Shown in pieces: positions 52,201 to 60,100 of a stretch of DNA of 64,000 nucleotides. The notes beneath the pieces are model-generated. The model was not told the origin of the DNA. It searched no databases and worked only from the letters and a program-made list of their open reading frames with translations. Positions within the stretch are counted from its first letter, which is position 1. Every line of letters begins with the position of its first letter. The stretch spans positions 248,001-312,000 of the forward strand of contig JAPPFP010000014.1 of the NCBI GenBank assembly GCA_028877275.1, read 5' to 3'. The stretch is from Acidobacteriota bacterium (GTDB taxonomy: Bacteria; Acidobacteriota; Thermoanaerobaculia; Multivoradales; Multivoraceae). The translations under genes and the position numbers were made by a program.

Positions 52201-52809
52201 GACGGAATCCGGCTCCAGGGCGGTCTCGCCGGCTTTTTCGCACCTACCGTCGAGACCGATCAGGGGCTGCCCGTCTACTCGATCTTCAGCGGCACTCCGG
52301 CCGACTGGTCCCGTTACGAACAGCCTTCGAGCTGGGGACGCTACCGCCGGACGACCGCGCTCATCGCGAAAGGCGACGGAAGCCGCCGCGTCACCTACAC
52401 CACGGAACTTCCCGAAGCCGGCCGCTGGCGAGTGGAGTTGCATGTGCCCTCGCTTTCGCCAGTGCCGGGCGGCGGCGAGATACGCCGTGAAGTGCGGATT
52501 GGCGGCGGGGACGGTCCGCCCCGCGACGACGCTCGCGGCGCCCAAGTCAACGTGAGCTTCGGCCTGAGCCTCGGCACCTACGACCTGGAACTCAGGAACG
52601 GCGGCAGCTCGCGTCCCATCGACTTCGACGCCCAGGGGGCGGGCATCGGCTGGGCCGTGCTGGGCGACTTTGATCTCGCCCCCGGAACGGTGGAACTCGA
52701 GCTGAGCAACGACACGACCGGCAACGTCGTGGCCGCCGATGCCGTGCGCTTCGTGCGCCTCGACAACGGCGCCGGCGCCGACACGACCGGCGGCGGTGGG
52801 GCGCCGTGA
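49276..52809 (+). CDS. ABC permease fused to a peptidase-like periplasmic region
   Basis: The 1177-residue protein starts with about 310 residues of membrane domain. Roughly seven helices are visible, for example FWLFSGVAILTCLLSYGYYW and LFGIAGG-type late helices near residue 275. A long periplasmic region (about 310-880) resembles M1-family aminopeptidases by order of segments. The zinc site HExxH is absent: the expected place reads EALCHHLVNQLV, so it is probably inactive as a peptidase. The last 160 residues look like a golvesin-type carbohydrate-binding-like domain (SWGRYRRTTAL ... VVAADAVRFVRL). It overlaps the ATPase gene and the adaptor gene by 4 bases each. It may bind an envelope polymer or guide the substrate. 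Confidence 0.65.
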   Translation: MISLAHVWSLARTEMRTTRRLFRFWLFSGVAILTCLLSYGYYWVIHGLFSSFSATIGSISPKFLLSQTAQFQTTILGLGVVFLAFDLRARDRRDRVIEVLDTRPYSNAELVLGRFLGTVLMVWGVAFAAMMLIQTVGHAGSAFGWYVGEPALWSSVWAYLVLEALPALALYVAFVQVVSLVSNNRLIAALAGIVLAAGSTFLTFRVPVYLLPPLALNGGFISNISEVAPQIWTGINFVNRGSLALLAAGLLATAVAVHPRLDDAKRRLWGIAGGAGLAAGAVLIFAAVTWSGNQIAERDAWRAAHDERRTEAVVDLQTIRGSVDIERGGRLALDIEVHFLPSTGSGAMFSLNPGLRVEGVWNAGGEALDFNHDNGLLDVDLGSAPPAGQVTGVRVRARGRPDLRFAYLDSAIDYNTGEWQDAQIVMLGNLNGSVERNHVALPASLAWLPRPGASVGADDPRQRSRDFFELDLDVRTPSGWTVAGPGMAEPTGEGQRFAPAGPVPEVMLVAGRFDRRTTQVEGVEVEVLFHPNHLRNLDYFADARAEIERVAADRFATARELGMPYPYRQFSLVEVPWTLRSYGGGWRMDTERAPPGMLLISESSLPTARFEFRFRNPERFEDEEGGLPRAKANGLQQFFRLDYSGGNLEAGGIRNVFLYQAGARGPEALALEALCHHLVNQLVNGGESYFSAHLFDREFGWTIANVMQGGFTGQFAAGGGSAASGIVKALTDRPGVWDAVLSSSLTEMDVEENPKQAVNALYLKTAALATAILDGAGRERTAAMIANLLRDHRGSTFTAADLYSAAQEAGVDLAGLVGDFLHQTDLPGFLVSPAQLERLPDDDQGGPQYQTRLFVRNGEAAPGLFRLRYAVRAPGGARWDSSEPVLIPGHTTVEFGLVTSRPPGTMLASPYLSLNRREFSIELPRLDDETISNSEPLRGVRPADWTPAFLDGGAGTIVVDDLDPGFAVETDEAEADGIRLQGGLAGFFAPTVETDQGLPVYSIFSGTPADWSRYEQPSSWGRYRRTTALIAKGDGSRRVTYTTELPEAGRWRVELHVPSLSPVPGGGEIRREVRIGGGDGPPRDDARGAQVNVSFGLSLGTYDLELRNGGSSRPIDFDAQGAGIGWAVLGDFDLAPGTVELELSNDTTGNVVAADAVRFVRLDNGAGADTTGGGGAP

Positions 52810-53879
52810 GCGCGCGGCAATGGCTCGGCGCCGCGGCCGGCGCCTGCGTCCTGGTTCTGGGTTGCGACGCGACAGGCACCACGGACACCGTCGACTTCCT
52901 GGTGCCGGTGAGCGCATCCGAAGTCCGTACCGGCAACGTCGAAGACCTGATCGTCGCCACCGGCACCCTGCGCGCCGCGGAGAGCATCGTGCTCCAGGTC
53001 GAAACGCCAGGCCGGCTCCAGATCGGGCGGAACAACAACGGCAGCCGGCTTGCCGAGGGAGATCGCGTCGTCCCCGACCAGATGATCGCGGAAGTCACCG
53101 GCGAAGACGCGCGGCTCGCGGCCCGGGTCGAAGCGACGCATCAGGCCTACCAGGGCGCTCTCGCCGAACGCGACGCTCGCGCCAAGCTGTTCGAGCAGGA
53201 GTTGATCGCCGCCGAGGAGCTGCGCCGGGCGGAGACCGCGCTCGAAGACGCCAAGGCGACCTGGGAGCAGAGCCTGCTGACCGAGGACCGCGCCAGAATG
53301 CTGACCCCGATCGGGGGTGTGCTGATGGAGCTTGCCCGCGACACGAGCGGCATGCCGATCGCGGACGGCCAGCTCGTGTCGCCGGGATTCCAGGTCGCAC
53401 GGATTGCTCCGGTCGACTCCCTCGTGGCCGACATCGACCTGGTGGGTCCGGAGCTGGCGCGGGTCCACCCAGGCCAGAAGGGACGGCTCCGCCACTTCGC
53501 CTGGGAGGACATCACCTTCGAAGGAGCGGTCGTCCGCCTGTCTCCCGAAGTCGACCCCACAACCCACACCTTCCGCGCGGAAGTGGCGATCAACAACCCC
53601 GGCGGCCTGCTGCGGCCCGGCATGTTCGTCGAGGTGACCCTGGTCGTGGAGCAGCGCAACGCCGTGCCCGTCATCCCCCGCGAAGCGGTCACCGAGCGCG
53701 GCGGCCGGCGGGTCGTGTTCGTGCTCGACGGTCAGCGCGCCGTGCGGCGCGAGGTGGTGCTCGGTCTCGGCGACGACGAGATCGCGGAAGTCCGCCAGGG
53801 GCTCGAGATCGGCGAGCGGATCGTCGTGCGCGGACTCGAGACTCTGACCGACGGCACACGCGTCCGGGTGTCCGGGTAG
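52806..53879 (+). CDS. RND periplasmic adaptor lipoprotein (HlyD/MFP family)
   Basis: This 357-residue lipoprotein has signal LGAAAGACVLVLGC with the lipobox Cys at residue 20. The lipoyl half-motif GTLRAAESIVLQVETPGRL and a short alpha-hairpin (about 110-165: AERDARAKLFEQELIAAEEL) are visible. The second lipoyl half (MLTPIGGVLMELA) and the beta-barrel/membrane-proximal domains come next (VTLVVEQRNAVPVIPREAV). Such adaptors join an RND pump to an outer-membrane channel. It overlaps the previous gene by 4 bases and is followed by the RND gene after 27 bases. The hairpin is short. Confidence 0.85.
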   Translation: MSARQWLGAAAGACVLVLGCDATGTTDTVDFLVPVSASEVRTGNVEDLIVATGTLRAAESIVLQVETPGRLQIGRNNNGSRLAEGDRVVPDQMIAEVTGEDARLAARVEATHQAYQGALAERDARAKLFEQELIAAEELRRAETALEDAKATWEQSLLTEDRARMLTPIGGVLMELARDTSGMPIADGQLVSPGFQVARIAPVDSLVADIDLVGPELARVHPGQKGRLRHFAWEDITFEGAVVRLSPEVDPTTHTFRAEVAINNPGGLLRPGMFVEVTLVVEQRNAVPVIPREAVTERGGRRVVFVLDGQRAVRREVVLGLGDDEIAEVRQGLEIGERIVVRGLETLTDGTRVRVSG

Positions 53880-53906
53880 CGCCGCCCACCAGGAGGTCGG
53901 GCAACC

Positions 53907-56900
53907 GTGATCGCTGCTCCCGGTGAAGGTTCCGGCCCGGCCCGTCTCGCCGCCCGCCGTCCGGTAGCGGTCACGGTCACCGCCCTGGCGTTCGGCCTCG
54001 TGGGATGGATGTCCTGGCGTGAACTGCCGATCGACCTTCTCCCCGATCTGCGCTCGCCGACGATCGTTGTCGCGGTGCGTTCCGGAGATCGACCCCCGAC
54101 CGAGATGGAACGGCTCTACGGCGAACAGGTCGAGCAGCGCCTGTTCACCGTGCGCGGCATCCGCGAGGTCCAGCAGGTCGCCCGCACGGGCCGGCTGATC
54201 GCCACGGTGCGTTTCGACTGGGAAGCCGACATGGACCTGGCGCTGATCGAGGTCCAGAAGGCGATCAACCCGGTCGCGGCCGACCCGGAAGTCGACGAGG
54301 TCCTGGTCCGCCAGCTCGACCCCAGGCAGTCGCCGGTCATGACCCTGGGGCTGGCCTCCGACCCTGGTGGCCCGGATCTCGCCGAACTCCGCCGTCTCGC
54401 GCGACGCCAGGTGGCGCCGGCCATGGAGCAGCTCGCCGACGTCGCCGAGGTGCGCGTGCTCGGCGGCCGCGAGCTGGAAGTGCGGGTGCGGGTCGACCGC
54501 TACCGCATGCAGGCGTTCGGCGTCACCCTCGGCCAACTGGAGCAGCGCCTGGTGGCCGAGAACGTCGACATCGACGCCGGCACCCTGGAGGATCGCGGCC
54601 AGGTCCTCCTGGTCCGCGGCATCTCCCGTTTCCGCAACCCCCGGGACGTGGAGCGGGTCGTCATCCGCTACCGGACCCAGGCGGGGACGGGTGGCCAGCA
54701 GGTCCGGCAACCGATCCGTGTCTCCGATGTCGCCGAGGTCGAAGTCGTCCACGGCGAGATCGACCACCTGGTACGCGTCAACGGCGGGGAGGGCGTCGGC
54801 CTCCAGGTGTTCAAGGAGGCCGGCGCGAACACGGTCGAGGTCTCGCGCACGGTGCGCGCGGCGCTCGAGAACCTGGCACTCGACCTGCCCCGGGTCCAGG
54901 TGTCGATGGTCAACGACGACGCGGCCCTGGTCGAGGACGCGATGGCCGACCTCCAGAACGCCGCCCTGGTCGGCATTGCGCTGGCCGTCGTCGTCCTGGC
55001 CCTGTTCCTGCGCTCCCTGGGGCCGACCGTGGTCGTCGCTTCCGCCGTGCCCGTTTCCCTCTTCGTCGCCCTGTTCGCGATGCGTCTCTGGGACCATTCG
55101 CTCAACATCATCACCCTGGCCGGGCTGGCACTCGGCGCCGGCATGCTGGTGGACAATGCGATCGTCGTCGTCGAGAGCATCCACCGGCGTCATCGCCCCG
55201 GGGCTTCGGCGGCCGACAGCTCCGCCCGGGGCACCGGCGAGGTCGCCGGAGCGATCGCCGCGTCGACGCTGACGACCTGCGTCGTCTTCCTGCCGGTCCT
55301 CTTCGTGCAGGGACTGGCCGCGCGGCTGATCGAGGGCATCGCCTTCACCGTCACCGCCTCGCTGGTCGCCTCGCTGGCGGTCGCGATGATGCTGATTCCA
55401 GCCCTGTCCCGCTGGTTCCTGCCGCGGGCCAAACCGGCGGCCGGAGTCGGAGAACCAGAACCCGCTGCCGACGTCACGCGGGCGCCCGATCCGGACGACG
55501 GAGAGGCGCGCCCCCTCGGCTGGGCCTTCGGCGCTCTCGAGCGGTTCGTCCTGTTCCTTCTCCGTCTGCGCTGGGTCGTGGTCGGCGCCGCCGTGCTCGC
55601 CGCCGCGGCCGCGGTGAACGTCCTTCTCGGGCTGGGCAGCGAACTTCTGCCGCCGGCTGACCCGCGGCAGTTCTCGGTGCGCATGGTCGGGCCGCCCGGT
55701 CAGCGAGTCGAAGCGACCGCCGCCGCCGTGTCCACGCTCGAGGAGGCGGTGCGCCAGGCTGCCGGCGAGCACCTCGAGGCGATCCAGGCCGAGGTCGGGC
55801 GGCTCCCTGAGGACGACCGGCTGGTCACCACGGAACTGACCGAGGAGAACACGGCCCGGCTTCTGGTCCGGCTGTCGGCCGAGGGCCCCACCGGCAGCCA
55901 GCTCGTGGGCGCGCTATCGCCGAACTTCACCGATCTGCCCGACACGGAAATCGAATGGGAGGTCGGAACGTCGGCGCTGGCCGAGGCCCTGGGCTCGTCC
56001 GGGCCGCCGATCGTGGTCGAGATCGCCGGTCAGTCGCTGGTCGACCTGCGCGCCGCGGCGACCAGCCTCCGCGACGCAATGGCCACCCGAGGAGAACTCT
56101 GGAACGTGCGCTCGTCCTTCGAGGGCGGCCCGCCCGAACTCCGCATCGAACTCGATCGCGCCATGGCCGACGGCCTGGGCGTCGATCTCGAGACGATTGC
56201 GCGCGTGCTCCAGTCCGCGCTCGACGGCCGCAGGGTCACGCTGCTGTCCGTCGGCGACGAGGAGCGCCATGTCGTCCTCTCCCTGCCCCAACCACGGCCC
56301 GAGGAACTCGCCGGACTGCGCTTCACGAGCAGCGCCGGAGCCGATCTCGTCCTCGGCCAGGTGGCGCGCTTCGTACCCACCGAGGGAGCGCGCGAGGTCT
56401 TCCGCCGAGACCAGCGGCGCGTGGCCCAGGTGACCGCCAGGATCGCCGAAGGCAGCGATTATCCGCGCGCCATTGCCGCCGCGAACGACGCGATCTCCAC
56501 GACCGACCTTCCCCCCGGCCTGATCGTGAGGCTGGCCGGCGAGGAGGAGGAGCGCCAGCGCGCCACGTCCGAGTTACGGCTCGCGGGCATCCTGGCGATC
56601 GTCCTCGTCCTGATGGTGCTTGCCGGGACGTTCGAGTCCCTGCTGCAACCCCTCACCGTGCTGTTCTCGATCCCGCTGGCCCTGGTCGGCGTCGCCTGCA
56701 CCATGGGTCCCATGGGCAGGCCGGTCGGCGTGATGGCGCTGCTCGGGCTAATCGTGCTCGCGGGTGTCGCGGTGAACGACGCCGTCCTCCTGATTGCCAC
56801 GGCGCGGCGGCTGATGGCCGCCGGCCTCGAGCGGCGAGCCGCCCTGGCACGGGCCGCCGCGATCCGGCTGCGGCCGATCCTGATGACGACCCTCACCACG

Positions 56901-57089
56901 GTGCTCGTCCTGCTGCCGCTCGCCGTCGGCGCCGGCGAGGCAGCCGAACTGCGAAGCCCGATGGCCTACACGATCATCGGCGGCATCGTGACCTCGACTG
57001 TCGGCTCGCTGCTGGTGCTGCCCTGCCTGTACCTGATTCTCGACTCTCTGAGGCTGACCCGGCGCCGCCGGCGGACCGCGGACGCCTGA
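53907..57089 (+). CDS. RND-family efflux permease
   Basis: This 1060-residue inner-membrane antiporter has the usual duplicated layout: TM1 at 18-35, a periplasmic domain, TM2-6, an intracellular helix, TM7, a second periplasmic domain and TM8-12. In TM4 the motif GAGMLVDNAIVVVES has D416 and N417 where classical pumps have Asp-Asp. In TM10 GVAVNDAVLLI has N957/D958 where AcrB has Lys. It is therefore a VDN-type RND, not an AcrB copy. GTG at 53907 has AGGAGG ten bases before it. It is followed 13 bases later by the RND-ABC fusion, so the two may form a heteromeric pump. Confidence 0.88.
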   Translation: MIAAPGEGSGPARLAARRPVAVTVTALAFGLVGWMSWRELPIDLLPDLRSPTIVVAVRSGDRPPTEMERLYGEQVEQRLFTVRGIREVQQVARTGRLIATVRFDWEADMDLALIEVQKAINPVAADPEVDEVLVRQLDPRQSPVMTLGLASDPGGPDLAELRRLARRQVAPAMEQLADVAEVRVLGGRELEVRVRVDRYRMQAFGVTLGQLEQRLVAENVDIDAGTLEDRGQVLLVRGISRFRNPRDVERVVIRYRTQAGTGGQQVRQPIRVSDVAEVEVVHGEIDHLVRVNGGEGVGLQVFKEAGANTVEVSRTVRAALENLALDLPRVQVSMVNDDAALVEDAMADLQNAALVGIALAVVVLALFLRSLGPTVVVASAVPVSLFVALFAMRLWDHSLNIITLAGLALGAGMLVDNAIVVVESIHRRHRPGASAADSSARGTGEVAGAIAASTLTTCVVFLPVLFVQGLAARLIEGIAFTVTASLVASLAVAMMLIPALSRWFLPRAKPAAGVGEPEPAADVTRAPDPDDGEARPLGWAFGALERFVLFLLRLRWVVVGAAVLAAAAAVNVLLGLGSELLPPADPRQFSVRMVGPPGQRVEATAAAVSTLEEAVRQAAGEHLEAIQAEVGRLPEDDRLVTTELTEENTARLLVRLSAEGPTGSQLVGALSPNFTDLPDTEIEWEVGTSALAEALGSSGPPIVVEIAGQSLVDLRAAATSLRDAMATRGELWNVRSSFEGGPPELRIELDRAMADGLGVDLETIARVLQSALDGRRVTLLSVGDEERHVVLSLPQPRPEELAGLRFTSSAGADLVLGQVARFVPTEGAREVFRRDQRRVAQVTARIAEGSDYPRAIAAANDAISTTDLPPGLIVRLAGEEEERQRATSELRLAGILAIVLVLMVLAGTFESLLQPLTVLFSIPLALVGVACTMGPMGRPVGVMALLGLIVLAGVAVNDAVLLIATARRLMAAGLERRAALARAAAIRLRPILMTTLTTVLVLLPLAVGAGEAAELRSPMAYTIIGGIVTSTVGSLLVLPCLYLILDSLRLTRRRRRTADA

Positions 57090-57102
57090 ACCGGAACACG
57101 CC

Positions 57103-60100
57103 GTGAGAGCCGGTCTCGACACGCTCGCCATCCGCCGCCCGGTGGCGGTGACGATGTTCTTCGTCGCTCTCGTCATGCTCGGTGGGTTCGCCTGGCAGAG
57201 ACTGCCCGTCGAACTGTTCCCTGCTCTCACGGGCGATTCGCTTTACGTCAGCTTCTTCCGCCCGGGAAGCGAACCGGAGACGATCGAGCGGGAGATCCTG
57301 ATGCCGCTCGAGGCCCGGGTCCGCACGCTGCCCCGGGTGGCCGAGACCTGGGGCGAGATCAGCGGCGCCGGCGGCAGCTTCACCGTCCGCTTCGAACGCG
57401 GGGTCGATCTGAAGGTGCGGGAACTCGAGATGCGCCGCATCGCCGCCGATCTCGCACGAACCCAGCCGCGCGATGCCTTCCTGGACGTGCAGGCCGACGA
57501 CACCAGCATGTCCTCGAGCTTCGCCATGATCCTGCAGGTGACCGGCTCCGACGACGGGGACGCGCTGTACGACCTGGTCGACGAGATGATCACGCCCCGG
57601 CTGGCCGCGGTGCCGGGAGTCAGCCAGGCGATGCTGGGCGGCGGCGCCTCACGCCAGTTGACCGTGTGGGTCGACCCGAACCGGTGCGCCGCGCTCGGCG
57701 TGACGACGGAACAGGTGACCGCGGCGGTGCGCGGCGCGGCGGGACGCCTGCGCTACCTCGGCAGCCTGGAGGACGAGGCCGGACGGACGGCGGTGATGCT
57801 CGACGGCCGGCCTGCCGGTCCGGTGTCCATGGGCGAAGTCCGGGTCATCCCCAACCGTCCCGTCCTGGTCCGCCACGTGGCCGACGTGGAGATCGGCTCC
57901 GGCCGCCGCCAGATGCTGTACCGGGTCGACGGCGAGCCGTCGGTCGGCGTCCTGGTGTTCCAGGAGGAAGGCGCCAACCTGGTGCGACTCGGCCGCGATC
58001 TTCGCCGCCGGGTCGAGGAGATCAACGAGGAGTTCGCCCCACTCGGCATCCGCCTGCTCGTCAGCTTCGACGCCGCCGACCTGGTCGAAACGCAGATCGA
58101 CCGGCTGCGGAACCTCGGACTCTCGGGCTTCGGGATCGCGCTCCTGGTCCTGTTCCTCTTTCTGCGCCAGTGGCGCGCGGTGGCCGTGATCGCGGTCGCG
58201 GTGCCGGTCAGTCTGGCCGTTGCCCTTTCCTTTCTCTACGTGGCCGGCCTCTCGCTCAACCTCTTCACACTCTTCGGGCTCGCCATCGGTATCGGACTCA
58301 TCGTCGACAACAGCGTCGTCGTCTTCGAATCCGTCCAGCGGCGGCTGGAACGCGGAAGGAGTCCCGACGATGCGGCCGCGGGCGGTATTCGCCGCACGGG
58401 CCGCGCCATCATCGCCGCTTCCGTCACGACGGCGATCGTCTTCCTGCCGGCCGTCATCGTCGACCTGGAATCGACCCTGATGCAGAACATGATCGGGCTC
58501 CTGTCCCTGGCCATCCTGCTACCGCTGTTCGGTTCCCTGCTGGTGGCGATCGGCCTGGTGCCCCTGCTGGCGCGGCACCTCGCCGCACCGGCCGCGATCC
58601 GCCGGCTGGACAAGCTGCGTCAACGTCGCGAACGCTTCGGCGGTCAGGTGCCGCCGGATCCCACGCGGATTCTCTTCGCGGGCGTGCTCGCCTCCGCGCT
58701 GCGCCGGCCGGCGAGCTGGGTCACCGGTGTCGTCGTCGCGATCGTCCTGAGCGTGATCGCCGCGCTCTTCCTTGTCGCTTCCAGCGGTACTGGCCAGGCG
58801 CCGATCGCGGATCAGGTCCAACTCTCCGTCCGCCTGCCCGAAGGTCGCGGGAGCCTCGACTCGGCCGTCCGCGTCTTCGAACGTCTCGAGACGATCCAGG
58901 AAGTCGAGGGCGTCGACCGTGTGGAGAGCATGATCCGGGAAGAGGGAGGATCGCTCACCGTCCACCTGGTGGATGAAGACGAGCGGCCCCAGGATCTGAC
59001 GGCCAGGCGCGTACGGCAACTGCTGCGACCGCCGGCGCGACGCGCCGGCGCCGAGCTCCTCAATCCGGGTGAGGGGGACGGCCCGGGGGGACGTGGAGGC
59101 GGCGGCGGTGGCAGAGGGGGTGGCGCCCAGGAACTGCTCGGCGGCGGCCCTTCCCGCGTCGTACTTTCCGGCAACGACAACGAGCAGTTGACGGACCTCG
59201 CCTCCCAGGTCACCGAGCGGTTGCGGGAGATCGAGGGCATAGCGAGCGCCTACCCGGCGGTCCGCCCGGGGCCCGACGAACTTCACGTGAGTCCGAATCG
59301 GCGCGCCTTCGACACGTTCGGCGTGCTCCTGGACGAGGTGCTGCCGATGCTGAATCTGGCCGGCCGCGAGGGGACCAGGATCAACACCGGCTATCCGCTC
59401 GACAGCGGGAGGGAGTTGCCGATCGTCGTCCAACGGCTGGAAGACCAGCGCGCCGAGGCGGAGCCTTCCAGCGGCAGCGGCTTCAACCGCGACGTGTCGC
59501 TCAGCGGGCTGCAGCGGCTCCGCGTGTCGACCGAGGCCGGCGTGCTGCCGGTCGCTGCTCTGGCGCAGGTTCGGCAGGCGCCGCCCTCCCCGGTCATCAC
59601 CCATCACAACGGCGTCCGCGAGCGCGAGGTCTTCTACACCCTGTCGCCGGACGTGCCGCGCCGGGGCCCGGCGCGCGACGCCTTCGACCGCAACCTCGAC
59701 GAGGCGATCGCCAGTATCCACCGGCCCACTGGCACGACCATCGCGCTCGACCGCTCCGAGGAGAGCACGAACTGGTTCCGGCGCATCGCCGTCCCGGTCG
59801 TCCTGCTCGTCCTTCTCGTCCTGGCGGTGACGTTCGAGTCGCTGACGCTGCCGATCCTCGTCCTGATCGCGCTTCCCCTCGCCATGCTCGGTTCGGTGTG
59901 GGCTCTGGTGCTGACCGGCATCGGCTTCGAAGCGATGGCTCTGCTCGGCGCGCTGGTCCTGCTCGGGCTGGCAATCAACCCGGCCGTCCTGCTCGTCGAC
60001 CGAATGCAACAGCACACGTTGGGCGCCGGCTGGAGCGCGGGCGCGGCCGCCCTCGCCGCGGTCCGCGAACGCGCTCGCCCGGTCCTGATGACTTCCGCCA

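Noticed and set aside
50665-55772. Long minus-strand frames opposite the ABC permease, adaptor and RND genes
   Set aside because: Same shadow effect. The plus-strand genes have clear motifs, starts and spacing; the minus frames have only low-complexity, Arg/Ala/Gly-rich translations.
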